A stretch of DNA of 64,000 bases from CAVSPO01 sp963730005 (lineage in GTDB: Bacteria > Actinomycetota > Actinomycetes > Propionibacteriales > Propionibacteriaceae): NCBI GenBank assembly GCA_963730005.1, contig CAVSPO010000018.1:22390-86389 (forward strand), written 5' to 3'. Under the pieces are notes generated by a model that was given only the letters and a program-made list of their open reading frames with translations, was not told the origin of the DNA and made no database searches. The position numbers and the translations under genes were made by a program. Below are positions 9,164 to 18,246 of the stretch, one piece after another (position 1 is the first letter of the stretch; the number at the start of each line of letters is the position of its first letter).

Positions 9164-10264
9164 TCAGAAGACGATCACGGGCTTGATGACTTCGCCGCTG
9201 GCGGAGTCGGCAAAGCCGGAGTTGATGTCCTCGAACTTGTACTTCTTGATCATCTTGTCGAACGGGAAGCGGCCCTGCTGCCACAGTTCGATGAGCCGGG
9301 GCAGGAACACCTGTGGTACCGACGAGCCTTCGATCACGGTCTTGAAGGTCCAGCCCTTGGGCAGGGAGCCGCCGACCTCGAACGGAACCGTCGTTCCGGG
9401 TGCGGGCGCACCCACCAGGACGATGACGCCACGGATAGCGAGGGCGTCCGCGGCCTGCAGGAGCAGCGCCGGGATGCCGGTGGTGTCGAGGGCGAAGTTG
9501 ATCCCCTTGCCTCCGGTGATGGCCATCAACTCCTCGACCACGTTGGCGGTCCTGGAGTTGATGGTGTGGGTGGCGCCGAGTTCCGTTGCGAGGTCGAGCC
9601 GGGCGTCGTGGATATCGATCGCGATGATCTTCGTGCACCCAGCAACCCGGGCCGCCATGATGCCCGCATCGCCGACGGCGCCGGCTCCGAAAACGGCGAT
9701 CGACGTACCTGCGGCCGGCTTCATCTCGTTGAGAACGGCGCCGGCTCCGGTGTTGATGCCGCAACCGAGTGGGCCGAGGATCTCCAGGTCGAGTTCCTTC
9801 GGCACCACCACGATGCTGTTCTCGACGGCGTTGGTGTAGCTGGCGAACGACGACTGCCCGAAGAAGTGCGAGCCGATCGCTTCGTCGCCCTTGCTGAACG
9901 CCTTGGATCCGTCCGTCCGGGCGCCGCCAAACAACTGGGCCCAGGTGCTCTCGCAGTAGGTGGGCTGGCCGCTGCGGCACATGTCGCACTTGCCGCAGTA
10001 CGCCGCAGCAAGGATGACATGGTCGCCGACGGCACAGGTGGTGACCGCCGAGCCGATGGCCTCGACGACGCCGGAACCCTCATGTCCGAGGACGGCGGGC
10101 AGTGGGGTCGGGTAGACCCCGTCACGCACGATGGCGTCGGTGTGGCAGATTCCGCTGCCGACCATCCGGACGCGTACCTCGTTGGGGCGGATGTCGTCGA
10201 GTTCAAGTTCCTCGATGGTGAGGGGCTGGAAGTTCTGGCGGGCAACCGCTGCGTTGATCTTCAT
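9164..10264 (-). CDS. Zinc-dependent NAD-linked alcohol dehydrogenase (aryl/benzyl-alcohol type)
   Basis: Medium-chain dehydrogenase/reductase that should oxidise an alcohol to its aldehyde with NAD. The 366-residue protein shows the catalytic zinc ligand segment GSGICHTD, the GHEGSGVVE motif, a complete four-cysteine structural-zinc loop (C-x2-C-x2-C-x7-C in YCGKCDMCRSGQPTYCE) and the Rossmann motif GAGAVG. The overall sequence resembles aryl- or benzyl-alcohol dehydrogenases. The ATG at 10264 has an AAGGAGG site 8 bp upstream. The remnant of an aldehyde dehydrogenase gene lies 35 bp upstream on the same strand, suggesting a former alcohol-to-acid oxidation operon. Confidence 0.88.
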   Translation of the reverse strand: MKINAAVARQNFQPLTIEELELDDIRPNEVRVRMVGSGICHTDAIVRDGVYPTPLPAVLGHEGSGVVEAIGSAVTTCAVGDHVILAAAYCGKCDMCRSGQPTYCESTWAQLFGGARTDGSKAFSKGDEAIGSHFFGQSSFASYTNAVENSIVVVPKELDLEILGPLGCGINTGAGAVLNEMKPAAGTSIAVFGAGAVGDAGIMAARVAGCTKIIAIDIHDARLDLATELGATHTINSRTANVVEELMAITGGKGINFALDTTGIPALLLQAADALAIRGVIVLVGAPAPGTTVPFEVGGSLPKGWTFKTVIEGSSVPQVFLPRLIELWQQGRFPFDKMIKKYKFEDINSGFADSASGEVIKPVIVF

Positions 10265-10299
10265 TTTGTGGTCCTCCTTGACTCGGCAAAGGCTGGTGG

Positions 10300-10445
10300 C
10301 TAGTTCTTCATCGCGGAGTAGTTGTGCACATCGGTGTACTCCTCCATGGCCCAGATCCCGTACTCGCGGCCGATGCCCCACTGCTTGACGCCGCCGAACG
10401 GGCGCGCAGGTCCGGTGGTGGGGATGCTCTTGCATGCGATTTTTT
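10300..10445 (-). pseudogene. C-terminal remnant of an aldehyde dehydrogenase gene
   Basis: About 45 codons are open and end in a normal stop. They encode the characteristic ALDH C-terminus: ARPFGGVKQWGIGREYG followed by an EEYT segment. The rest of the ~480-residue enzyme is missing. The similarity ends near 10440, where the sequence switches to a short T-rich stretch containing GAATTC. The fragment directly precedes the alcohol dehydrogenase on the same strand, so a two-gene oxidation operon was truncated by deletion or by an assembly join. Confidence 0.8.
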
Positions 10446-10575
10446 GAATTCTAGGTGCGGGCCGCCGCGAACTCCACGGCAAGTACCTGCGAAAGGCGAA
10501 ACGGCTGATGCGGCGAACGCAAGGTTGCCGACGTGGGTTGGACGGAGCAGCATGGCAGCACCAATCACCTGACCG

Positions 10576-13163
10576 TCACGCCTCCACCAGGGGTGACGCG
10601 GGTGCCTCCTGAGTAATGTCGTGCTGGTCCAGGAAGGTGATGGTCCCCGCGGTGCCGTCCAGCCGGATGCGCCGCCCGTCGGCAAGGACGTGAGTCGCCC
10701 CACCCACGCCGACGACGGCCGGGATGCCATACTCGCGAGCCACCACCGAGCCGTGGGTCATCATGCCCCCGACCTCGGTGATCAGCCCGGAAGCGGTGAG
10801 GAACAGCGGCGTCCAGGCCGGGTCGGTGCCCCGGCAGACGAGGATCTCGCCGTGTTGCAGCTCGCTGGTCCGCGGGTCGTGGACAACCCGCACCGCCCCC
10901 TCGACCACACCGGGCGACACCCCCGACCCCGCAAGGTCGGCGCCGCCGGCGTCCGTGATGCCCTCGAAGAAGGTGCGTCCATCGCTGACAAGGACCACCG
11001 GCACCCTGACGCGGCGCAACTCGCGTTCGCGAACCGCCCGCCGCTGCTGGACCAGCCCACGCAGGTCGCCACGCCCGAAGGCACCGGTCAACTCGTCGAC
11101 GTCGAGGAAGAACACGTCGTCTGCGGCGTCCAGCACACCGGCCTCAACCAGGTCGCGTCCGGACGCCAGCAGTGCGGTCCGGATCAGGCCGAACGCCCGG
11201 ATGATCGTGAACTTCGGTGTTTCGCGAGCGCCGATGAGCCCACGAACCCGTCCGGCCACGAACCGCACCAACCAACCGCGGCGACCGGACGCCGCCGCAA
11301 GCTTGCGGATCGCGTCCTCCGCCTCAACGACGCCGCGCCGGTAGACGGCGTCCGGACTGCGAGCAGGATCGTCGATCGTCACGTAGGACGCCACCGTGCG
11401 CAGCACCCCTTCCGGCTGCTCGCGCCAACGAGGGGCACCCAGGTCGATCTCGGCCACCCCGCGCATGCCGTAGCGGCTCATGAACCCGGACAAGGCGTCC
11501 TGGGCGACGGGCGGCAGCGAGTTCCCCAGAAAACGCGCAGTGAGGTCGTCCGGGCCGACGGAGTCGAAGACGGCGCTGGCTGCGGGGTCCGCCCGGATCG
11601 CCTCGGCCACCTTCCACAGGGCAAGGTCCATCTCGGTGGTGACGTTGCCGGGCACTCCGCGCAGCACGGCGAGGGCCAGTTCGTTGGCGTCCGGCAGGCC
11701 GGTGCGAGCCGCCAGCCTGCGCAGCCGGACCAGCAGGGCCATCGCGACCGGGAACACCCGACCGAAGGCGGGCAGCAGGGTGGGGAACCCGATCCGGCTG
11801 AAGCCATCGAGCACTTTCAGACGGGCGGCCAGACGCTGGTCGTGCTGGGCGATCGACTCGGCGGCGTCCAGCCGTTCGGCCAACCCCGCCAACAACCCAT
11901 CCACGGTGCGGTTGAGGCGGGCGCGGGCCCGATCCGGATCGGCGATCGACTGCGGCGCCCGGGGCAGGAGCCAGCCTGCGATGGGGACCGCGGTGCGCAG
12001 GAAGGCCTTGCCCGCGCCCTTGGCGGGTGCGAACGCGGGCTCCGCGGACAGTCGTCCCAGGATGCTGGCCGCGCTCGGCTCGACGATCGGCAAAGCCAAT
12101 TGGTACAGGCGAGCTCCCGGCCCGGACGCCATCACACGATCGAGACGAATCCACAGCCTCTCGCCCGCGGGCCAGATGAATGTGTTGGAACGATGATCCA
12201 GTTCTCGGCCGAACAGATCGCCGGCGCGCGCGATCGCCCGGCGCAGCACGTCGCGACCCAGGGGGGTGATGGGGTCGAGCATGCCCTGGACAGCACCGAA
12301 GCTGAGCCAGATCTGGTCGCCCGGCAGGTCGGGGTCGGGCAGCGGGTACAGCGAGGTGATCGGGCGGGCCTGGACCAGCTGCAGGGTGTCACCGACGCGC
12401 GTCCACTCGACGTCCTGCGGGCCGCCGAAACTGTCGGCCACACGTCGCCCCAGGTCGACCAGAGCCCCCAGTTGCGCGTCCGACAAGGTGGCCTGCTCGC
12501 CTTGGGTGGTGCGTTCCAGCACCGCCCCGGACGCCGTTTCGACCAGGTAGTGGTCGGGGGTGACCTGGCCCGACACCAGCTTCTCGCCGAGCCCCGGGAC
12601 AGCGTCCACCACGGTGTGGCCGCGGTGGCCGGTCAGCGGGTCTGCCGTGAACAACACCCCGGACACCTCGGCGGCCACCATCTCCTGGACGACCAGGGCC
12701 AGCGACACGCCGTCGTGGGGAACCGCGTTGCGGGCGCGGTAGCTGATGGCGCGTTCGGTCCACAGGCTCGACCAGCACTCGACGACGGCGGCCAGGACGG
12801 CGTCCAGACCACGGACGTCGAGGAAGGTGTCCTGCTGGCCGGCGAAGGAGGCCTCCGGCAGGTCCTCGGCCGTGGCCGAGCTGCGCACCGCCACCGGCCT
12901 GTCGAGCAGCGGTGCGACGACCTCAGCGAGCCGGGCGCGCTGCCCCGCAGGGATCGGGCGTCGGAACGCCGCCCGGATCTGCTCGGACGCCGTCGCGGCC
13001 GGGGCTTCGAGCGCAGCCGCGATCACCGTCTCCAGTCCGTGGGCGTCCAGGAAAGCCCGGTACTCGTCGGTACCCAGCACCACGAAGGGCGGCACGTCGA
13101 AGCTGCCTCCCGAAGCCGGACGAGATTGGCACCCTTGCCGCCCAGCAGGTCGAGATCGGTCAT
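10576..13163 (-). CDS. PEP-synthase/rifampicin-phosphotransferase-like ATP-grasp dikinase
   Basis: Large PEP-utilising-type phosphotransferase. The N-terminal ATP-grasp (pyruvate phosphate dikinase, PEP/pyruvate-binding) domain covers ~1-310 with GGKGANL at the start and VRSSATAEDLPEASFAGQQDT. A long helical middle region has no TIM-barrel motif that I can see. The C-terminal swivelling domain carries the phosphohistidine motif MTHGSVVAREYGIPAVV. This order and the ~862-residue length match rifampicin phosphotransferases better than PEP synthases, which place the histidine domain in the middle. The ATG at 13163 is in a different frame from the main body; one indel near 13105-13120 separates them. 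The substrate is unproven; many relatives are not drug-inactivating. Confidence 0.7.
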
Positions 13164-13235
13164 GGCCCATTGTCGCCCCTCAGCGCGACGCCCGAACCCG
13201 GCACCGACGAACACAGGCCACGCGGAGAACCCATT

Positions 13236-14051
13236 TCAGGCGAGTGCGGCGCCTGCCCTGCCACGGCGACGCGCCCACACCATGGCCGCGGCCGCCACCA
13301 CAACAACGGCGGCGATCACGGCAGCGACCCCGGTGAGCGTCGATGCGGGCTGGTCGGTGAGGCGACCGACCGCGATCCAGGACAGGCCCCAGGCCATGGC
13401 GGCGGCGACGCCGATCCGGCCGCCCAGCACGCGCGCCAACAGGACACCGATGCCGGCGGCCACGGCGAGCACGAGCACTGCGACCAGCTCCCCCGCCATC
13501 CCGCCCACGGTGACCCCGGAGGCCACCAGCGTCGCGGTGATGTTCGCCGCGGTCGCGACGGACACCCAGCCGAGGTACAGCCCGAAGGTGCCGTCGACGA
13601 CGATCCGCTCCCCCCAGCCGCCACGGGCGGGCAGGTCGGTGAGGCGCTTCATCAGCAAACCGAGGGTCACCGCCAAGGCGATGATCACGGCCACACTCAC
13701 CCACAGCCAACTGACCTGGGTGACCAGCAGCCAGGAAGCGTTCAGCACCATGGACGCCGCGGCGAGCCCGCCGATCGACCGGGCTCGCGCGGAGCCCGCG
13801 TTGGCGGGCAGCCACTGCCACGCCACGTAGGCCAACAGCCCGGCGTAGATGACCGACCAGATCGAGAACGCGGTCACGGCCGGCGCCAGGAGCGTGGCCG
13901 ACGCGGACAGGCTGCCACCCGACGACTCCTCCACCCTGGTGCCGATCACGCCGATGCCGAACAGGGTGCCGACGATCATGAAGGCAGCGCTGGCGGTGGT
14001 GACGACCTGCCGGACACGATCGTTCGACGTGGCTGAGAGTGTCGTGGACAT
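13236..14051 (-). CDS. TspO/MBR-like (tryptophan-rich sensory protein-like) membrane protein
   Basis: Integral membrane protein of 271 residues with about eight hydrophobic segments. The block AFSIWSVIYAGLLAYVAWQWLP and the later GLYLGWVSVATAANI region resemble the actinobacterial TspO/MBR-related tryptophan-rich proteins. The family binds porphyrins and related ligands in studied members; the role here is unknown. The ATG at 14051 has a strong AGGAGG site. The gene is divergent from the sulfide:quinone oxidoreductase gene, with 234 bp between their starts that should hold both promoters. Confidence 0.65.
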   Translation of the reverse strand: MSTTLSATSNDRVRQVVTTASAAFMIVGTLFGIGVIGTRVEESSGGSLSASATLLAPAVTAFSIWSVIYAGLLAYVAWQWLPANAGSARARSIGGLAAASMVLNASWLLVTQVSWLWVSVAVIIALAVTLGLLMKRLTDLPARGGWGERIVVDGTFGLYLGWVSVATAANITATLVASGVTVGGMAGELVAVLVLAVAAGIGVLLARVLGGRIGVAAAMAWGLSWIAVGRLTDQPASTLTGVAAVIAAVVVVAAAAMVWARRRGRAGAALA

Positions 14052-14285
14052 CGTGGTTCCTCCTGACGACCTTCCGAAAACCGTGCAAGTGGGGCTTCTC
14101 CCCAACCGTGCCGCAGACACGCAGCACGGCACCAGCCTTTTCGCTGCAGGGTTGGACAAAACCCTGTACAGGAATGGCCGGGCAATGCCCGCCCTCACCC
14201 AGGGCAAAACCCGGTAACCGGTACGCGGAGCAACGTCCGGACGTACCGTTGAAATCGGGTTCCCTGCAGAAGAAGGAGGTCCCCC

Positions 14286-15737
14286 ATGGCGGACATAGTC
14301 GTTCTCGGGGCGGGGGTGTCGGGGCACACTGCGGCCCTGCACCTGAAGCGCCTGCTGGGTCGCGAGCACCAGGTGACGGTGGTGTCACCCAACTCGCAAT
14401 GGAACTGGATTCCGTCCAACATCTGGGTCGGCACGGGCGACATGCCCGCAGAAAAGGTGCTGTTCCCCCTCGCCAAGGTCTACAAGAAACAGAAGATCAA
14501 TTTCGTTCAGGCGAAGGCGGTCGCGATCCACCCCGAGGGCGACACCGGGGATCCGCGGCCCTACGTGGACGTCGAACACACCTCGCCGACCAGGATGGGT
14601 GAGAAGGCTGTCGTGCGCTACGACTACCTGATCAATGCCACCGGCCCCAAGTTGCGCTTCGAGGCAACCCCGGGGATGGGCCCCGAGGGGTTCACAGAGT
14701 CCGTGTGCACCGCCTCCCACGCCACCCACGCGGCGCAATCCCTGGATGCCTGCATCGAGGCGTTGCGCCGCGGTGAGCCCAAGACGCTGGTCATCGGCAC
14801 CGGCCACGGCACCTGCACCTGCGAAGGGGCGGCGTTCGAGTACGTCTTCAACGTCGAACACCGCCTGCGTCAGGCGGGCGTGCGCGACCTGGCGACCGTC
14901 GTCTACCTCACCAATGAGCCCGCTCTCGGCGATTTCGGCGTCGACGGGATGGTCTTCGACCAGCAAGGCTTCCAGACCACCTCGGAGCTGTGGACGCAGT
15001 CACTGTTCCGCGAGCGCGGCGTGAACGCGATCGTGGGCACGCACGTCTCGAAGGTCGAGGACGGCGTCATCCACTACGAGACGCTCGACGGCACCCAGCA
15101 CGAGTTGGCCTTCGATTTCGCCATGCTGATCCCGCCGTTCGGCGGCGTCGGGTTGAAGGCGTTCGCCGCGGACGGCAGCGACATCAGCGACAAGCTGTTC
15201 GCCCCGTCCGGCTTCATGAAGGTGGACGCCAACTACACCGCCAAGCCCTACGAGGAGTGGAAGGCGGCCGACTGGCCGACCACCTACGAGGTGCCCGGCT
15301 ACTCGAACCTGTTCGCGGTGGGGATCGCCTTCGCACCACCCCACCAGATCTCCAAGCCGAGCGTCACCCCCAACGGGACCGTGATCGCTCCCGCCCCGCC
15401 ACGCACCGGAATGCCGTCGGGCGTGATGGGCAAGGCGGCTGCCCTGACGATCGCACGCCGCGTCAAGGATCCGTCCGCGCCGGCCGAACATGCGCCGATG
15501 ACGGCGATGGGGGCGGCCTGCGTGGCGTCTGCCGGCACCGGGCTTACCAAGGGTTCCGCGGCGGCAATGACGATGCTGCCCGTGGTGCCTGATTACGACC
15601 GCTACCCCACCGGCCGTGACGTGAAGGAGACGCGCGGCGAGATCGGCCTGCACGGTCACTGGGTGAAGCTGATGCTTCACTACCTGTTCATCTACAAGGC
15701 CAAGGCCATGCCTGGCTGGCCGCTGATCCCGGAGTGA
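14286..15737 (+). CDS. sqr: Sulfide:quinone oxidoreductase-like flavoprotein
   Basis: FAD-dependent enzyme of the sulfide:quinone oxidoreductase family, which oxidises sulfide to sulfane sulfur and passes electrons to the quinone pool at the membrane. The 483-residue protein starts with the dinucleotide-binding motif VVLGAGVSGHTAALHL, has a central GTGHGTCTCEGAAFEY segment with the redox-relevant cysteines and a GVGLKAF/SGFMKVD region typical of the long SQR types. The C-terminus is amphipathic, ending HWVKLMLHYLFIYKAKAMPGW, consistent with monotopic membrane attachment. A GAAGGAGG site precedes the ATG. A small gene follows after 5 bp. Confidence 0.85.
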   Translation: MADIVVLGAGVSGHTAALHLKRLLGREHQVTVVSPNSQWNWIPSNIWVGTGDMPAEKVLFPLAKVYKKQKINFVQAKAVAIHPEGDTGDPRPYVDVEHTSPTRMGEKAVVRYDYLINATGPKLRFEATPGMGPEGFTESVCTASHATHAAQSLDACIEALRRGEPKTLVIGTGHGTCTCEGAAFEYVFNVEHRLRQAGVRDLATVVYLTNEPALGDFGVDGMVFDQQGFQTTSELWTQSLFRERGVNAIVGTHVSKVEDGVIHYETLDGTQHELAFDFAMLIPPFGGVGLKAFAADGSDISDKLFAPSGFMKVDANYTAKPYEEWKAADWPTTYEVPGYSNLFAVGIAFAPPHQISKPSVTPNGTVIAPAPPRTGMPSGVMGKAAALTIARRVKDPSAPAEHAPMTAMGAACVASAGTGLTKGSAAAMTMLPVVPDYDRYPTGRDVKETRGEIGLHGHWVKLMLHYLFIYKAKAMPGWPLIPE

Positions 15738-15742
15738 AAGCC

Positions 15743-15913
15743 ATGAACAAACCCGATGTCCTTGCCGGCCAGCCCATCCTTGACGTCAGTCGGGCTCCGC
15801 TGCCGACCCCGGCCACGCTGCGAATGCGGCGCAACCTGCCCTACCAGTTCACCCGCTTCCTGTCGTTCAACTCCCGGATCATGCGAATGGTGGTCAAGGG
15901 ACACCAGGGTTGA
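15743..15913 (+). CDS. Small protein (56 aa) encoded with sulfide:quinone oxidoreductase
   Basis: Short open frame starting 5 bp after the sqr stop and ending exactly before a strong hairpin, so it is almost certainly co-transcribed. The product is basic in its second half (RMRRNLPYQF, RFLSFNSRIMRMVVKGH) with an acidic/proline-rich start, and has no clear transmembrane helix. I do not recognise a family. Its position suggests a partner or membrane anchor for the SQR. Codon usage and the tight spacing support a real gene. Confidence 0.6.
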   Translation: MNKPDVLAGQPILDVSRAPLPTPATLRMRRNLPYQFTRFLSFNSRIMRMVVKGHQG

Positions 15914-15939
15914 CCCTTGGGTGGCAAGCCACCCAAGGG
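15914..15939. terminator. Perfect 12-bp palindromic terminator
   Basis: CCCTTGGGTGGC and GCCACCCAAGGG form a perfect 12-bp stem separated by AA, starting directly after the stop of the 56-aa ORF. It lies between two convergent genes and should terminate both transcripts. Confidence 0.75.
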
Positions 15940-15954
15940 GTTGGAAGACCGGGC

Positions 15955-17040
15955 TCAGCGCGCGAGCACGTGTTCGAGGGCGGCCGGCAGGTCGGGCTGG
16001 GCGAAGGCGAAGCCGGAGCCCAGCAGCCGGGCGGCGGACACCCGCTGGTCGGTGTTGATCAGCTGGTCGCGTCCCTCGCTGCCCAGGATCAGCGCCGGGC
16101 CGAAGCCCGGGGTGGGCAGCAGCGCAGGCCGGTGCAGCGCGCGGCCCAGCTCGCGGGCGAACGTCGCGTTGGTCACCGGAGCGGGCGCCACAGCGTTGAC
16201 GGGGCCCGCGAGGGTCTCGGTGAACAGCGCGTGCACGTAGGCACGGGCCAGATCGTCCAGGGTGATCCAGCTGGTCCAGGCGTCGGCTGCGGTCAACCGT
16301 CCGCCGGCACCGACGAGGTAGAGCGGCAGCTGCGGCAACAACGCTCCGCCGCCGGTCGACAGGACGATGCCGGTACGCAGGAACGTGGTCCGCACCCCCG
16401 CCTCGGCCGCCGGCGCGGCCGAGGCCTCCCAGGCCTGCACCACATCAGCCAGGAAGCCGGGTCCGGGCGTGGAGTCCTCGGTGAGCAGCTCGCCGGGACG
16501 TCGCGCCCCGTAGACGCCGATCGCCGAAGCCTGCACCAGCGTGCGCGGCATGCCGTCGCCGGCCAGCGCTCGGGCCAGCAGACCGGTGCCGTCCAGCCGG
16601 GACCGCAGCACGGCGTCCTTGTGCTGCTGGGTGAACCGTCCGCCGATCGACGCGCCCGCCAGGTGCACCACGGCATCCACCCCGCGCAGCGCCTCGGTGT
16701 CAATGCTGCCGCGCGCCGGGTTCCAGGTCGCTTCGCCCGGTCCCGCCGACCCGCGCACGAACCGGGTCACCGTGTGCCCGCCGGTGCTCAACAGGGCACA
16801 CAGCTGCGTCCCGACCAGCCCCGACGCCCCGGTCACCGCGATCCGGGAAGCCGGCGCGCCCAACCGGGCGTGCAGAGCCAGGTCGTCGCGCAACTGGGCC
16901 TCCCGGAAGCGGAACAGGCGTCGCAGCTGACGCAGTACTGCGGCCGCACCGACATCGCCCAGATCGGCGGCCAGTTCGTAGTCGACGCGGTCGGTGATGG
17001 TGGTTCCGCCGCCGGGGGCGTCGGCAGAACAGGTGCTCAT
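15955..17040 (-). CDS. TIGR01777-type NAD-dependent epimerase/SDR protein
   Basis: Short-chain dehydrogenase-like protein. After ~65 residues that look like the tail of an SRPBCC domain (ITDRVDYEL, LRQLRRLFRFRE), a Rossmann motif TGASGLVGTQL begins an epimerase-fold domain with VVHLAGASIGGRF, QASAIGVYG and the closing LL-GSGFAFAQPDL block typical of the YfcH/SulA-like TIGR01777 family. The function of this family is unknown. Related actinobacterial proteins carry a complete N-terminal SRPBCC domain; here that part is in the preceding overlapping frame (17037-17366). Confidence 0.8.
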   Translation of the reverse strand: MSTCSADAPGGGTTITDRVDYELAADLGDVGAAAVLRQLRRLFRFREAQLRDDLALHARLGAPASRIAVTGASGLVGTQLCALLSTGGHTVTRFVRGSAGPGEATWNPARGSIDTEALRGVDAVVHLAGASIGGRFTQQHKDAVLRSRLDGTGLLARALAGDGMPRTLVQASAIGVYGARRPGELLTEDSTPGPGFLADVVQAWEASAAPAAEAGVRTTFLRTGIVLSTGGGALLPQLPLYLVGAGGRLTAADAWTSWITLDDLARAYVHALFTETLAGPVNAVAPAPVTNATFARELGRALHRPALLPTPGFGPALILGSEGRDQLINTDQRVSAARLLGSGFAFAQPDLPAALEHVLAR

Positions 17041-17366
17041 GGCGCCACCGCTTCAGCGGCCCAGTCGACCTGCTCGTCGACGAACCGCTCGCCGGCCACG
17101 TACTCGACGTGGCGGACCCGCCAGCCCAACCCGACCGGCCCGGTGCCCCACCCGGGCAACGGCACGTCGGGGAGCAGGCCGGCGATCACCGGAGAAGAGA
17201 TCCGAAGCACAAGCTCCGAGCCGACGCGGATCCCGTCGGTGGGCCCGGAGACGATGCTGGCGCTGCCCGGCTGGGTCAACCGCACGAAGCCGCCGCCGCG
17301 TTCGTGCCACGCGAACACCTCGGCGCGCGGGTGGGGATAGGTGCTGACGTGCTCGAAGACTGGCAT
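17037..17366 (-). pseudogene. N-terminal SRPBCC-domain half of a split SRPBCC-epimerase gene
   Basis: This 109-codon frame encodes the first part of a polyketide-cyclase/START-like domain: VFEHVSTYPHPRAEVFAWHERGG, then GERFVDEQV. It ends by ATGA overlap with the TIGR01777 frame. In related proteins the two parts form one polypeptide, and about 25-30 residues of the SRPBCC domain between FVDEQV and ITDRVDYEL seem to be missing or altered here. An internal deletion with loss of frame is the simplest explanation. It may still be translated as a separate peptide. Confidence 0.55.
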
Positions 17367-17411
17367 GCCCCCATTGTGAGAGCTGTTCCGGCGGCGCGTA
17401 CAGGCCGGCGC

Positions 17412-18164
17412 TCAATTCCCCCCGGCCGACCGTCGGGTTGACCGTCGGCATGCCAACTCGGTGACCTCACACACGGTCAACTGATCGCCGTCCACCTGGA
17501 ACCGCACGTTCACACCGGCGAACGCGACGCCGTACACCCGGTGCGGGTCGCGCTGGTAGGACGGCCGCGGGTCGAGCGCCAGCACCCCCAGCAGGGCCTC
17601 CTGCCGATCGGCCGGGATCAGTCGGCGCCACCGTTGCGGGGATCTCGACCCGCAGCGTGGGGTCCGGGGAGGTGGACGTGAAGAACCCGCCCTGCGGCTT
17701 CGGGATGGGAGTCGCTGTAGGGCAGGTACGGCTTGATGTCGTAGATGGGGCTGCCGTCCATCAGGTCGGCGCCGGCAACGTGCAGCACCGGGCCCTCGGG
17801 GGTGCCCAGCTGCACGCCGACCAGCCGGACACACGACAGACCGAGAGGATTGGGCCGAAACGGCGACCGGGTGGCGAACACGCCGCGCTTCTCGTCCCCG
17901 CCCAGCCGTGGCGGGCGCACCAGACGGCGTCCAGTCGTCGACGACGGCCTCGGAGAACTGCCAGATCAGCCACAGGTGCGAGAAGCTCTCGATGCCGCGC
18001 AAGGCGTCCGGGTTGCGGAACGCAGCCTCGAAGACGACGGTGGCCCGCAGGGCATCCACCAGCCCCGACTGCCGCGGGATCCCGAACTTCTGCGCGAAAT
18101 CACTGCGGATCCGCGCGACCACCCGCATCGTGTGGCCGGCATCGTGGCGGGCGACTGCACTCAT
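17412..18164 (-). CDS. trmO: tRNA (t6A37) N6-methyltransferase TrmO, frameshifted
   Basis: TrmO/TsaA-type methyltransferase, which methylates threonylcarbamoyladenosine at position 37 of tRNA. Family segments appear in order but in three frames: VVARIRSDFAQKFGIPRQ at the start, then DEKRGVFATRSPFRPNPLGLS with the RSPFRPNP hallmark and DLMDGSPIYDIKPYLPYSDS, then the C-terminal PADRQEALLGVLALDPRPSYQ region with YGVAFAGVNVRFQVD. The breaks are near 17920 and 17640. The total length of ~250 codons fits the family. Two single-base indels, possibly sequencing errors, separate the parts. The ATG at 18164 is the likely start. Confidence 0.75.
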   Translation of the reverse strand: MSAVARHDAGHTMRVVARIRSDFAQKFGIPRQSGLVDALRATVVFEAAFRNPDALRGIESFSHLWLIWQFSEAVVDDWTPSGAPATAGRGREARRVRHPVAVSAQSSRSVVCPAGRRAAGHPRGPGAARCRRRPDGRQPHLRHQAVPALQRLPSRSRRAGSSRPPPRTPRCGSRSPQRWRRLIPADRQEALLGVLALDPRPSYQRDPHRVYGVAFAGVNVRFQVDGDQLTVCEVTELACRRSTRRSAGGN

Positions 18165-18246
18165 GTCGCCCAACCTAGACTGCCGCCGACACCGCGGCCG
18201 ACCCGACCAGCTTGGACCCGAGTGCCCCAGCCACCAGAATTGGCCC

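Noticed and set aside
10621..13830. A 1069-codon open frame on the plus strand
   Set aside because: It is an antisense shadow of the PEP-dikinase-like and TspO-like genes in GC-rich DNA; composition and motifs belong to the minus-strand genes.
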